Positions 44,560 through 52,864 of a DNA stretch of 64,000 nt are shown piece after piece; position 1 is the stretch's first letter, and each line of letters begins with the position of its first letter. Source of the stretch: Delftia tsuruhatensis (GTDB lineage: Bacteria > Pseudomonadota > Gammaproteobacteria > Burkholderiales > Burkholderiaceae_C); contig NZ_LR813084.1 in NCBI RefSeq assembly GCF_903815225.1, positions 5,418,001 through 5,482,000 on the forward strand, written 5' to 3'. The notes beneath the pieces are model-generated. The model worked only from the letters and a program-made list of their open reading frames with translations, was not told the origin of the DNA and did not search any database. The translations under genes and the position numbers were made by a program.

Positions 44560-46152
44560 TCAGCGCGCTGCGGCGCGGATCATGTCCACCGCCTTCTCCG
44601 CGATCATCACCGTGGGCGCATTGGTGTTGCCGCTGACGATGCGCGGCATGACCGAGGCATCGACCACGCGCAGCCCCTGGATGCCATGCACGCGCAGCTG
44701 CGCATCGACCACGTCCATGGGCCCCGGCCCCATGCGGCAGCTGCCCACGGGGTGATAAATGGTGTCGGCATGGCTGCGGATGAAGTCTTCGATGCGCGCA
44801 TCGTCCTGCGCGCGGGCCGAGGCCGGCATCTCCCGTCCGCCCAGACCGGCGAGCGCAGGCTGGGCCAGGATCTCGCGCGCACGGCGCACGCCGTTCACCA
44901 TGCGCCGCAGGTCCTGCGCGTCGGAGAAAAACGCCGGGTCCACCAGCGGCAGGGCCAGCGGGTCGGCGCTGGCCAGGCGCAGGCTGCCGCGGCTGGCCGG
45001 CTGCAGCACGCAGACATGCAGGGAATAGCCGTGGCCCCAGACCGTCTTGCGCCCATGGTCCACCAGCTTGGCCACCACGAAGTGCAGCTGCAGGTCGGGC
45101 GCGGCCTCGCCGGGGCTGCTGCGGATGAAGCCGCCCGCCTCGGCAAAATTGGTGGTCAGCATGCCGCGCCGCTGGCTGCGCCATTGGCCCACGGCGGCCA
45201 GCAATCTGCGTACGCCTCCCAGGGACAGGCCGAAGCTGTCGGCCAGTTGGGGACCATCGACCACCAGCACCACATCCGGGTGGTCGTGCAGATGGGCACC
45301 CACGCCAGGCAGGTGGTGAACGACATCGATGCCCAGCGAACGCAGGTGCTCGCCCGGCCCCACGCCTGACAGCATCAGCAGTTGCGGGGACAGCAGCGCG
45401 CCACCGCTGAGCAGCACCTCGCGCCGGCAGTGCGCCTGGCGCACGCTGCCGCCCTGCAGGTATTCCACGCCCACGGCGCGCCGGCCCTCGAACAGAATGC
45501 GCAGCACCTGGGCACCGGTTTCCACACGCAGATGGGGCCGCGCGCGGTGCGGCGCCAGATAGGCCTTGGCCACGTGGTGGCGCTCGCCATTGCGCTGGGT
45601 GACCTGGTAGAGGCCCACGCCTTCCTGCGTCGGGCCGTTGAAATCGCCGTTGTGCGCATGGCCGGCCTGCACGCCCGCCTGCACAAAGGCCTGCGACAGC
45701 GGGTTGGGATCGCGCAGCTCGGCCACGTTCAGGGGGCCGCCCGTGCCATGCCAGGCGTCGGCGCCGCGCTCGTTGTGTTCGGCGCGCAGGAAGTAGGGCA
45801 GGACTTCGCTCCAGCTCCAGCCCGGATTGCCCTGGGCGGCCCAGTGGTCGTAGTCGGCCGGCTGGCCGCGCACATAGACCATGGCGTTGACCGCGCTGGA
45901 GCCGCCCAGCACCTTGCCGCGCGGCTGGTGGCCACGCCGCCCGCCCAGGCCCGGCTGGGGCACGGTGGACAGGCCCCAGCTGTGGCGCCCGCCCTTGGCC
46001 ATGGCGGCCATGCCCGCCGGACAGTGGATGAGCACGCTGGAGTCGGCCGGCCCGGCCTCCAGCAGCGCCACCTGCGTCTGCGCATCCTCGCTGAGCCGCC
46101 CGGCCAGCACCGAGCCCGCCGAGCCGCCTCCGATCACGATGTAATCCAGCAT
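44560..46152 (-). CDS. GMC family FAD-dependent oxidoreductase (choline/alcohol dehydrogenase-like)
   Basis: A 530-residue flavoenzyme. The FAD-binding motif opens the protein ('DYIVIGGGSAGSVLAGRLSE'), followed by GMC signature 1 region 'GRKVLGGSSAVNAMVYVRG'-like and signature 2 'GGALLSPQLLMLSGVG'; the C-terminal catalytic His/Asn region is 'YHPVGSCRMGP...NTNAPTVMIAE'. The ATG at 46152 has GGAAGGGG upstream. The alcohol substrate is unknown; no betaine aldehyde dehydrogenase is near. Confidence 0.92.
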   Translation of the reverse strand: MLDYIVIGGGSAGSVLAGRLSEDAQTQVALLEAGPADSSVLIHCPAGMAAMAKGGRHSWGLSTVPQPGLGGRRGHQPRGKVLGGSSAVNAMVYVRGQPADYDHWAAQGNPGWSWSEVLPYFLRAEHNERGADAWHGTGGPLNVAELRDPNPLSQAFVQAGVQAGHAHNGDFNGPTQEGVGLYQVTQRNGERHHVAKAYLAPHRARPHLRVETGAQVLRILFEGRRAVGVEYLQGGSVRQAHCRREVLLSGGALLSPQLLMLSGVGPGEHLRSLGIDVVHHLPGVGAHLHDHPDVVLVVDGPQLADSFGLSLGGVRRLLAAVGQWRSQRRGMLTTNFAEAGGFIRSSPGEAAPDLQLHFVVAKLVDHGRKTVWGHGYSLHVCVLQPASRGSLRLASADPLALPLVDPAFFSDAQDLRRMVNGVRRAREILAQPALAGLGGREMPASARAQDDARIEDFIRSHADTIYHPVGSCRMGPGPMDVVDAQLRVHGIQGLRVVDASVMPRIVSGNTNAPTVMIAEKAVDMIRAAAR

Positions 46153-46297
46153 GCCTGCCCCTTCCCTGCGGTGTAGCCATCCACTGTTGCAGTCGCCTGC
46201 GCGGCGCCGCAAGCCGGGGCAAACCCGGTGGATGCTCCGAATCCCGCTACGATCGCTGGATCGCATTCACTTTGTTCGTTTGAGGAGACTGACAGTC

Positions 46298-47146
46298 ATG
46301 GCAATTCAAACCGTAGGCATCATCGGCGCAGGCACCATGGGCAACGGCATCGCGCAGGCCTGCGCGGTGTCCGGCATCGATGTGGTCATGGTGGACATCT
46401 CGGATGCCGCCGTCCAGAAGGGCCTGGCCACCGTCTCGGGCAGCCTGGACCGCCTGATCAAGAAGGAGAAGCTGACCGAGGCCGACAAGGCCGCGGCCCT
46501 GGCACGCATCAAGACTTCCACCGACTACGCCGCCCTCAAGGGCGCACAGCTGGTCATCGAGGCCGCCACCGAGAACTACGAGCTCAAGGTCAAGATCCTC
46601 CAGCAGCTCGATGGCCTGCTGGACGCCGACGTCATCGTCGCCACCAACACCTCGTCGATCTCCATCACCCAGCTGGCCGCCGTGACGACCCGGGCCGACA
46701 AGTTCATCGGCATGCACTTCTTCAACCCCGTGCCCATGATGGCGCTGGTGGAGATCATCGTCGGCCTGCAGACCAGCGACGAGACGCATGCCGCCGTCAA
46801 GGCCCTGTCCGAGCGCCTGGGCAAGAGCCCCATCACCGTGAAGAACGCCCCGGGCTTCGTGGTCAACCGCATCCTGGTGCCCATGATCAACGAAGCCTTC
46901 TTCGTGCTGTCCGAGGGCCTGGCCTCGGCCGAGGACATCGACGCCGGCATGAAGCTGGGCTGCAACCAGCCCATCGGCCCGCTGGCCCTGGCCGACATGA
47001 TCGGCCTGGACGTGTGCCTGGCCGTGATGGAGGTCTACCTCAAGGAATTCGGCGACAGCAAGTACCGCCCCTGCCCGCTGCTCAAGGAAATGGTGGCCGC
47101 CGGTCGCCTGGGCCGCAAGACGGGCCGCGGCGTGTACACCTACTGA
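46298..47146 (+). CDS. 3-hydroxybutyryl-CoA dehydrogenase
   Basis: A 282-residue NAD(P)-dependent enzyme that interconverts 3-hydroxybutyryl-CoA and acetoacetyl-CoA (Hbd/PaaH type, 3HCDH family). Rossmann motif 'VGIIGAGTMGNGIAQACAVS', catalytic region 'IGMHFFNPVPMMALVEIIVG', and C-terminal 'GRLGRKTGRGVYTY'. GAGGAG precedes the ATG at 46298. It ends with a strong terminator and may serve butyrate, PHB or aromatic degradation. Confidence 0.95.
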   Translation: MAIQTVGIIGAGTMGNGIAQACAVSGIDVVMVDISDAAVQKGLATVSGSLDRLIKKEKLTEADKAAALARIKTSTDYAALKGAQLVIEAATENYELKVKILQQLDGLLDADVIVATNTSSISITQLAAVTTRADKFIGMHFFNPVPMMALVEIIVGLQTSDETHAAVKALSERLGKSPITVKNAPGFVVNRILVPMINEAFFVLSEGLASAEDIDAGMKLGCNQPIGPLALADMIGLDVCLAVMEVYLKEFGDSKYRPCPLLKEMVAAGRLGRKTGRGVYTY

Positions 47147-47167
47147 TCGGTATCCCGCGACAGCGTG

Positions 47168-47212
47168 AAGGCGAAGTGAAGGCGCAGCAGGCGCCCTCCT
47201 TCGCCTTTTTTC
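47168..47212 (+). terminator. Intrinsic terminator after the hydroxybutyryl-CoA dehydrogenase gene
   Basis: AAGGCGAAG (47168-47176) pairs with CTTCGCCTT (47199-47207), with an inner GGCGC/GCGCC stem, followed by TTTTTT. It lies 21 bases after the stop codon. Confidence 0.9.
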
Positions 47213-47299
47213 CTGGATGCGCCCTGCCTGGCCCGGGCGTCTTCTGCGCGACTGCGGCGTCCCCGGCGCTCCACTATGGTTGCAGCGCAGGAGACACCC

Positions 47300-48115
47300 A
47301 TGGACATCGACACCCCCACCCCGCCGCCCGAAGGCTGCATCAGCTGCGAAGTGCGCGGCCATGTGCTGCTGATCGGCATCAACCGCCCCGCCAAGCGCAA
47401 CGGCTGGACGCCGCCCATGTTCCAGCAGCTGGCCGAGGCCTATACCCGCCTGGAAGACGATCCCGAGCTGCGCGTTGGCGTGCTGCACGCCTTCGGCAGC
47501 CATTTCACGGCGGGGCTGGACCTGCCGGTGATGGCCGAATTCCTGCGCACGGGCAAAAAGGCCATACCCCAGGGCCTGGTCGAACCGCACGACTACGGCC
47601 TGACCGGCTACCGCCGCCGCGCCAAGCCCATGGTCGTGGCCGTCAAGGGCATCTGCTTCACCGTGGGCATCGAACTGATGCTGGGCGCCGACATCGTGGT
47701 GGCGGCCGACGACTGCCGCTTCTCGCAACTGGAGGTGCAGCGCTGCATCATGCCCACGGGCGGTGCCACGCTGCGCATGGCCGAGCGCGCCGGCGTGGGC
47801 AATGCCATGCTGCACCTGCTGACGGCCGACGAGTTCGACAGTGCCGAGGCCTATCGCCTGAACTTCGTGCAGAAGGTGGTCCCGGCCGGCCAGGAACTCG
47901 ACGAGGCCTTTCGCATTGCCGAGCGGATCTCCGCCCAGGCCCCGCAGGCCGTGGTCGCCACGCGCCTGAACGTGCTCAAGGCCATCGAGCTGGGCCAGGC
48001 CGCCGCCGTGGCCGATTTCATCCCCGTGCAGCAGCGTCTCGCCAACAGCGAGGACGCCGCCGAGGGTGTCCGCTCCTTCATCGAGAAGCGGCCGGCGCGT
48101 TTCACGGGCCGATAG
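47300..48115 (+). CDS. Enoyl-CoA hydratase/isomerase (crotonase) family protein
   Basis: A 271-residue crotonase-fold enzyme. CoA/oxyanion-hole segments 'LHAFGSHFTAGLDLPVMAEF' and 'GICFTVGIELMLGADIVVAA' are present, with Glu in 'FSQLEVQRCIMPTGG'. The ATG at 47300 has AGGAG at good distance. The second hydratase Glu is not obvious, so it might be an isomerase or hydrolase rather than a hydratase. It has its own upstream gap and ends at a terminator. Confidence 0.88.
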   Translation: MDIDTPTPPPEGCISCEVRGHVLLIGINRPAKRNGWTPPMFQQLAEAYTRLEDDPELRVGVLHAFGSHFTAGLDLPVMAEFLRTGKKAIPQGLVEPHDYGLTGYRRRAKPMVVAVKGICFTVGIELMLGADIVVAADDCRFSQLEVQRCIMPTGGATLRMAERAGVGNAMLHLLTADEFDSAEAYRLNFVQKVVPAGQELDEAFRIAERISAQAPQAVVATRLNVLKAIELGQAAAVADFIPVQQRLANSEDAAEGVRSFIEKRPARFTGR

Positions 48116-48122
48116 CCTGCGA

Positions 48123-48145
48123 CCCCGATTTCGTCGGGGTTTTTT
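48123..48145 (+). terminator. Intrinsic terminator after the crotonase gene
   Basis: CCCCGA (48123-48128), loop TTTCG, TCGGGG (48134-48139) and six T residues: a textbook terminator 8 bases after the stop codon, separating the crotonase from the ohrR promoter. Confidence 0.93.
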
Positions 48146-48154
48146 CGCAAAAAT

Positions 48155-48181
48155 ATTGCGCACAATTTAATTGACAGCAAT
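48155..48181. promoter_or_regulatory. OhrR operator: nested 27-bp palindrome
   Basis: ATTGC-N3-CAATT-T-AATTG-N3-GCAAT is symmetric around base 48168. The core CACAATTTAATTGAC resembles the OhrR boxes of other bacteria (TACAATT-AATTGTA type). It lies 11 bases before the ohrR start and probably overlaps the promoter, so OhrR represses itself and likely ohr. Confidence 0.75.
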
Positions 48182-48191
48182 AATTCACCCC

Positions 48192-48659
48192 ATGCCAAGC
48201 AACACCATGCCCATCGACACCTCCGAACTGCTCAAGCTGGACAACCAGGTCTGCTTCGCGCTGTACTCGGCATCGCTGGCCATGACCAAGCTGTACAAGC
48301 CCCTGCTCGACCGCATCGGCCTGACCTATCCGCAGTACCTGGTCATGCTGGTGCTCTGGGAGCGTGACGGCCTGACCGTGTCGGAGATCGGCGAACGGCT
48401 GACCCTGGACTCGGGCACGCTGACGCCCCTGCTCAAGCGCCTGGAAGGCGCGGGCCTGCTGGCACGGCTGCGCGATGCCAGCGACGAGCGGCGCGTGCGC
48501 ATCACGCTCACGGAACAGGGCCGCACGCTGCGCGCCGAAGCCGAAAAGATTCCCCCGTGCGTGCTGCAAAGCACCCAGTGCACCCTGCCCGAACTGCAGG
48601 CCCTGACGCGGCAGCTCGGCACGCTGCGCGAGCGCCTGGCGCCACGCGACAACGACTGA
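48192..48659 (+). CDS. ohrR: Organic hydroperoxide-sensing MarR family repressor OhrR
   Basis: A 155-residue MarR-family winged-helix repressor. The peroxide-sensing Cys lies in '[20 protein letters not shown]', exactly as in OhrR, and the DNA-binding part is '[20 protein letters not shown]' with the wing '[13 protein letters not shown]'. A second Cys pair near the C-terminus ('[10 protein letters not shown]') suggests two-Cys chemistry. The start could be 48192 or 48207. The downstream gene is ohr. Confidence 0.93.
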   Translation: MPSNTMPIDTSELLKLDNQVCFALYSASLAMTKLYKPLLDRIGLTYPQYLVMLVLWERDGLTVSEIGERLTLDSGTLTPLLKRLEGAGLLARLRDASDERRVRITLTEQGRTLRAEAEKIPPCVLQSTQCTLPELQALTRQLGTLRERLAPRDND

Positions 48660-48723
48660 AGACGACCCGACGATTTCCTCCACCCGTCCGCACAGCCGGA
48701 TATCTTTGCCAAAGGAAGACACC

Positions 48724-49140
48724 ATGGCCCAGCTCGAAAAAGTCCTGTACACCGCCCGCGCCCACACCACCGGCGGCCGCGATGGCGCCTCGCGCACCGA
48801 TGATGGCCGCCTGGACGTGACCCTGTCCTCGCCGGGCACCAGCGGCACGGGCACCAATCCCGAGCAGTTGTTCGCCGCGGGCTACTCGGCCTGCTTCATC
48901 GGCGCCATCAAGGCCGTGGCCGGCAAGCAGAAGATCACCCTGCCCCAGGACCTGGCCATTGACGCCGAAGTGGACCTGGGCACCATCCCCAACGCCTACG
49001 GCATCGCCGCGCGCCTGAAGGTCAGCCTGCCCGGCATGGACCGCGCCCAGGCCCAGGCCCTGGTCGATGCGGCCCACCAGGTCTGCCCCTACTCCAACGC
49101 CACGCGCGGCAATATCGACGTGCAGATCACGCTGGCCTGA
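48724..49140 (+). CDS. ohr: Organic hydroperoxide resistance peroxidase Ohr
   Basis: A 138-residue thiol peroxidase that reduces organic and fatty-acid hydroperoxides using lipoylated partners. The two active Cys are in '[13 protein letters not shown]' and '[16 protein letters not shown]', with Arg in '[15 protein letters not shown]'. AAAGGAAG precedes the ATG. Adjacent ohrR and the operator place it under peroxide control. Confidence 0.97.
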   Translation: MAQLEKVLYTARAHTTGGRDGASRTDDGRLDVTLSSPGTSGTGTNPEQLFAAGYSACFIGAIKAVAGKQKITLPQDLAIDAEVDLGTIPNAYGIAARLKVSLPGMDRAQAQALVDAAHQVCPYSNATRGNIDVQITLA

Positions 49141-49881
49141 TCAGAGGCCGGCGCACCATCTGTCCGGCCGCTGCAGCCAGCGCAGCCGGCGGCTCCTGAG
49201 GTCGTAGCGCGCATGGCAGGCCAGCGGGCCGTGCGGCTCGCCGGCCGCATAGCTGACGAGCGCGATCTCGTCCAGCGCGGCCTGCCAGGGCTCCAGTCCC
49301 GGCAGGCCGCCGATCCATTGCTGCACCCGGGCACGCGGCCAGGCGCCGCTCCATGCACCCAGTGTCACATGGGGCACATAGGGGCGCAGCGGCTCGGTCA
49401 GCGCCAGTTCCCGCCCGGCCGGCACCAGTGCGCCATGCAGCCCCGCCAACGTGGCGCCCGCAGTGTCCGTGTCGCGGACCATCAGGTAGGGCGCCATCTC
49501 GAAACTGCCCCAGCCACCGAACTCCAGTTGCAGCGCGGCGGCCGGCATGGCTTGCAGCGCGTGCAGATCCCGCGCCAGTTGCAACACTCCATAGGCATCG
49601 GGCAAGGCCGCATCGCCGTCGAGGAAGCCCGCCGTGGCAACGGTCACATGCCACTGCCGCCGGTAGCGCGGCACCAGGGCATCGGCCAGCTGGGCGCGCG
49701 CTTGTGCGCAGGCCTGCCGCACGGCAGCCTGCGCATCGACCTCCAGCACCCAGACCGCATAACGCTTGCGGCCGCGATGCCAGCCGCGCCAGTCATCGGC
49801 GCCACCGTCCTGCGCTTCGGATGCGCCCGCGGCAACGCTGGCGATGGCATGCGATTGCAGGAAATGGGGCAGCAGCGGCAC
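49141..49881 (-). CDS. 2'-5' RNA ligase/2H phosphoesterase family protein
   Basis: A ~246-residue protein with the two H-x-T motifs of the 2H superfamily: 'WHVTVATAGFLDG' and 'PHVTLGAWSGAW', which act on 2',3'-cyclic phosphates or related nucleotides. The start is uncertain: a GTG at 49881 avoids overlap with the divergent kinase gene, while ATGs up to 49956 would overlap it; none has a good ribosome binding site. Physiological substrate unknown. Confidence 0.78.
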   Translation of the reverse strand: MPLLPHFLQSHAIASVAAGASEAQDGGADDWRGWHRGRKRYAVWVLEVDAQAAVRQACAQARAQLADALVPRYRRQWHVTVATAGFLDGDAALPDAYGVLQLARDLHALQAMPAAALQLEFGGWGSFEMAPYLMVRDTDTAGATLAGLHGALVPAGRELALTEPLRPYVPHVTLGAWSGAWPRARVQQWIGGLPGLEPWQAALDEIALVSYAAGEPHGPLACHARYDLRSRRLRWLQRPDRWCAGL

Positions 49882-49945
49882 GGTGCGCGAATCGGTGGAG
49901 GACAGACAGGTGCAGAGCTTAAGCCAGCCCGGCGACAATCGCCCC

Positions 49946-51007
49946 ATGTCCGCCACACCGCACGATCCCGATCTCGACGCCTCGCCGCAGGCCCGCCACG
50001 CCTATGCCCGGCTCACGCCCGACGTGGTGCTCGACGCCCTGGCCGCCGTGGGCCTGTGGGGCGACGGCCGGCTCACGGCCCTGGCCTCCTACGAGAACCG
50101 CGTCTACCAGGCCGTGCTCGAAGACGGCCAGCGCGTGGTGCTCAAGTTCTATCGCCCGCGCCGCTGGAGCCGCGAGCAAATCCTCGAAGAGCACGCGTTC
50201 AGCGCCGAACTGCACACGGCCGAGGTGCCCGCCGTGGCGCCACTGGTGCTGGGGGGCGCCACCCTGCACAGCCATGCGGGTTTCGACTTCTCGGTCAGCC
50301 CCTGGCGCGGTGGGCGGCCGCCCGAACTCGATGATTTCGAGGTACTGGAGTGGATCGGGCGGTTTCTGGCGCGCATCCATACCGTGGGCGCGGCACGGCC
50401 CTTCGCGCACCGCCCGGCGCTGGACCTGGCCGGCTTCGGCCAGGATTCGATGCAGTGGCTGCTGTCACAGCAGATGATTCCGCTGGAGGTGGAATCCGCC
50501 TGGAAGGCGGCCTGCCAGCGCGCGCTGGATCTGATGGCACCCGCCGCCGACGGCCTGAGTGCGACGGGCCATTTCGGCCTGCAGGCAGCGCGCACGCTGC
50601 GCCTGCATGGCGACTGCCATCCCGGCAACGTGCTGTGGACGCCGCTGGACGACGAAGGCCGTGGCGGGCCGCACTTCGTGGACCTGGATGACGCGCGCAC
50701 CGGCCCGGCCGTGCAGGACCTGTGGATGCTGCTGTCTGGTGACCGCGCCCAGCGCACCCGCCAGCTGGGCGCCCTGCTGGACGGCTATGAGCAGTTCCGC
50801 GCCTTCGACCGGCGCGAGCTGGCCCTGATCGAGCCGCTGCGCACCTTGCGCCTGATCCACTACAGCGCCTGGCTGGCACGGCGCCAGGATGACCCCATCT
50901 TCGCCATCAACTTCCCGTGGTTCGGAACCCCCGACTACTGGCGCGGCCAGGTGGACATGCTCAACGAGCAGATCGAGGCCATGCAGGAAGAGCCGCTGTA
51001 CGCTTGA
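49946..51007 (+). CDS. srkA: SrkA/YihE-like serine/threonine protein kinase
   Basis: A 353-residue kinase of the SrkA (RdoA, stress response kinase A) family with an aminoglycoside-phosphotransferase-like fold. The ATP-binding Lys region is 'RVVLKFYRPRRWSREQILEE', the catalytic loop 'LHGDCHPGNVLW', and the metal-binding Asp in 'FVDLDDARTGPAVQDLWML'. In E. coli SrkA protects from stress-induced cell death. The start is set at 49946 on homology. Confidence 0.93.
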   Translation: MSATPHDPDLDASPQARHAYARLTPDVVLDALAAVGLWGDGRLTALASYENRVYQAVLEDGQRVVLKFYRPRRWSREQILEEHAFSAELHTAEVPAVAPLVLGGATLHSHAGFDFSVSPWRGGRPPELDDFEVLEWIGRFLARIHTVGAARPFAHRPALDLAGFGQDSMQWLLSQQMIPLEVESAWKAACQRALDLMAPAADGLSATGHFGLQAARTLRLHGDCHPGNVLWTPLDDEGRGGPHFVDLDDARTGPAVQDLWMLLSGDRAQRTRQLGALLDGYEQFRAFDRRELALIEPLRTLRLIHYSAWLARRQDDPIFAINFPWFGTPDYWRGQVDMLNEQIEAMQEEPLYA

Positions 51008-51030
51008 CCGACATCAAGTCGTCTGTCACA

Positions 51031-51063
51031 TCAGGGACAGAAATCTTTACAAATTGTCCCTGA
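51031..51063. promoter_or_regulatory. Perfect 9-bp inverted repeat before a REC-GGDEF gene
   Basis: TCAGGGACA (51031-51039) and TGTCCCTGA (51055-51063) are separated by 15 A/T-rich bases. With no T-run, it is more like an operator or RNA hairpin than a terminator. It lies between srkA and the diguanylate cyclase gene, 63 bases before the latter. Confidence 0.5.
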
Positions 51064-51125
51064 CCCCCATGCCCTATCCAGCCTGAGGGGTTCCGGGGTA
51101 TTCTCGGCCCGAAATCCGCCAGGCC

Positions 51126-52076
51126 ATGCCCTACTCCGCCTTTCCACCGTCACTGCCCAACCCGCTACAGCCCTTGCCTGCCGCGCAGAAGGTGCTGGTG
51201 GTCGACGACGTTCCGGACAATGCCGCCGTCATCGGCCATGTGATCAAGGATTTGTGCGACCTGCTCGTGGCGCACACCGGCGAGGAGGCACTGGCCCTGG
51301 CCCGCCAGCACCAGCCCGACCTGATCCTGCTGGACATCCGCATGCCGCAGATGGATGGCTTCGAGGTCTGCCGGCGTCTGAAGACGGACCTGGAGACCGC
51401 GCACATCCCCGTCATTTTCCTCACCGCGCTGACCGAGCCCCATTGCGAGGAGCTGGGCCTGAACCTGGGTGCGGTGGACTTCGTGACCAAGCCTTTTCGC
51501 TCGCCCGTGCTGAAGGCGCGCGTGCGCACCCATCTGCAGATCGCGCAGCAACGCCAGATGCTGCAGCTGCTGTCGCACAGCGACGGGCTCACGGGAGTGG
51601 CCAACCGCCGCTTCTTCGGCGCCCAGCTGGCGCGCGAGTTCCTGCGCCTGCAGCGGCTGGGCGAGCCCCTGTCCCTGGTCATGATCGATGTGGACCATTT
51701 CAAGGCCTACAACGACCACTACGGCCATCTGGTCGGCGATGACTGCCTGGGCCAGCTGGCCCATGCCATCCAGGGCGCGCTGCACCGCCCAGGCGACCTG
51801 CTGGCACGCTATGGCGGGGAAGAGTTCGTCTGCCTGCTGCCGCATACCGCGCTGGACGGAGCGGTGCTGGTGGCCCAGGGCATCGTCGATGCACTCAGGG
51901 CGCTGGACCTGCCCCATGCAGCCTCGCCGCTGGGCGCGGCGCTGACCGTGAGCATGGGCATCGCGAGCATCGTGCCCTCGCCCTCCAACAGCGCCCAGCA
52001 ATTGTTGGCCGACGCCGACCGCCGCCTGTATCTGGCCAAGGGAGCCGGGCGGGACCGCATCGCCTGGTCGGATTGA
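51126..52076 (+). CDS. Response regulator diguanylate cyclase (REC-GGDEF)
   Basis: A 316-residue protein in the PleD/WspR style: a receiver domain with 'LVVDDVPDNAAV', phospho-Asp in 'LILLDIRMPQMDGFEVC' and Lys in 'DFVTKPFRSP', then a GGDEF domain with intact 'ARYGGEEFVCLL' and I-site RPGD five residues upstream. Phosphorylation should control c-di-GMP synthesis. No kinase gene is adjacent. Confidence 0.95.
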   Translation: MPYSAFPPSLPNPLQPLPAAQKVLVVDDVPDNAAVIGHVIKDLCDLLVAHTGEEALALARQHQPDLILLDIRMPQMDGFEVCRRLKTDLETAHIPVIFLTALTEPHCEELGLNLGAVDFVTKPFRSPVLKARVRTHLQIAQQRQMLQLLSHSDGLTGVANRRFFGAQLAREFLRLQRLGEPLSLVMIDVDHFKAYNDHYGHLVGDDCLGQLAHAIQGALHRPGDLLARYGGEEFVCLLPHTALDGAVLVAQGIVDALRALDLPHAASPLGAALTVSMGIASIVPSPSNSAQQLLADADRRLYLAKGAGRDRIAWSD

Positions 52077-52154
52077 AAGGAACTCCCTCCGGGCGGCGGC
52101 GCCACTTGCCTTGCTGCTCCGGGGGAAACTGCATGCAAACCCAGGGGCCCTGAC

Positions 52155-52636
52155 TCAGCAGCGGCCTTCCACCCGGCAGGCCGGCACGATCTGTCCGCTG
52201 GCGTCGCGCCATTGCACGGCACCCGCGGGGGCCGGGGAAGGTGCCACGGGCCCGGGCTCCTGCGCCATCCGCGGGGAGGGCTGGGAGGCACTGCGCTGCG
52301 GGTCATGGAGCACCGTGGACGAGCCCACGCCCACGCCGACCCTTGCGCCCCCCCACGCCCGTGGAGGCCCCCCCACCCCCGCGCTGCCCAGTACCTGGCC
52401 GCTCTGGTTGACCCCACGCCGACGCCCACCGGCCCCACGCCCGTACCGACGCCGGCACTCAGCCCGCCGCTGCCCAGTCCCACGCCCACAGACACCGGCC
52501 CGACAGGGATGCCGATACCCACGCCCCCTCCCACCGAGCCGCAGCCGCCCAGCAACAGCGCGCAGGCGCCCAGCAGAGTCCAGGCCTTCGGGCAGACGCG
52601 CGGCCAAGAGAGGGAAGAAAAGCAGGGAGCTGGCAT
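52155..52636 (-). pseudogene. Gly/Val-rich lipoprotein gene with a frameshift
   Basis: The 5' part encodes a lipoprotein signal ending in the lipobox LLLGGC, then a Gly-Val-rich stretch ('VGIGIPVGPVSVGVGLGSGG', ending 'VGVGVG'). At about 52424 the reading frame shifts by one base: the other frame continues the same character ('GVNQSGQVLGSAGVG', 'GARVGVGVGSSTVLHDPQRS') to the stop at 52155 with 'QWRDASGQIVPACRVEGRC'. The junction and the two runs of seven C nearby are error-prone, so this may be a sequencing error rather than a dead gene. Family unknown. Confidence 0.65.
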
Positions 52637-52864
52637 ACCGGATTCTTGGATGAATGCAAGTGACCGCTACAGGGTACACCCGCGCGTGGCCGCCGCATGA
52701 CAGCCATATGCCCGGGTCCCAGCCAGGGGCTCGCGGGAGCCACCGCACCTGCTGCGCGCGGGTTTCCTAGAATTCACCCATTGTCCCGGGGGTCATTCCA
52801 GATGCCCTGCGCTGTCGGCAGCGCCCTTGCCGGCAGCCGCTTTTCCCTCTTCTCGCACCCTTTT

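Noticed and set aside
46247-48163. A 638-codon minus-strand frame opposite the hydroxybutyryl-CoA dehydrogenase and crotonase genes
   Set aside because: Antisense shadow of two well-defined enzymes and two plus-strand terminators.
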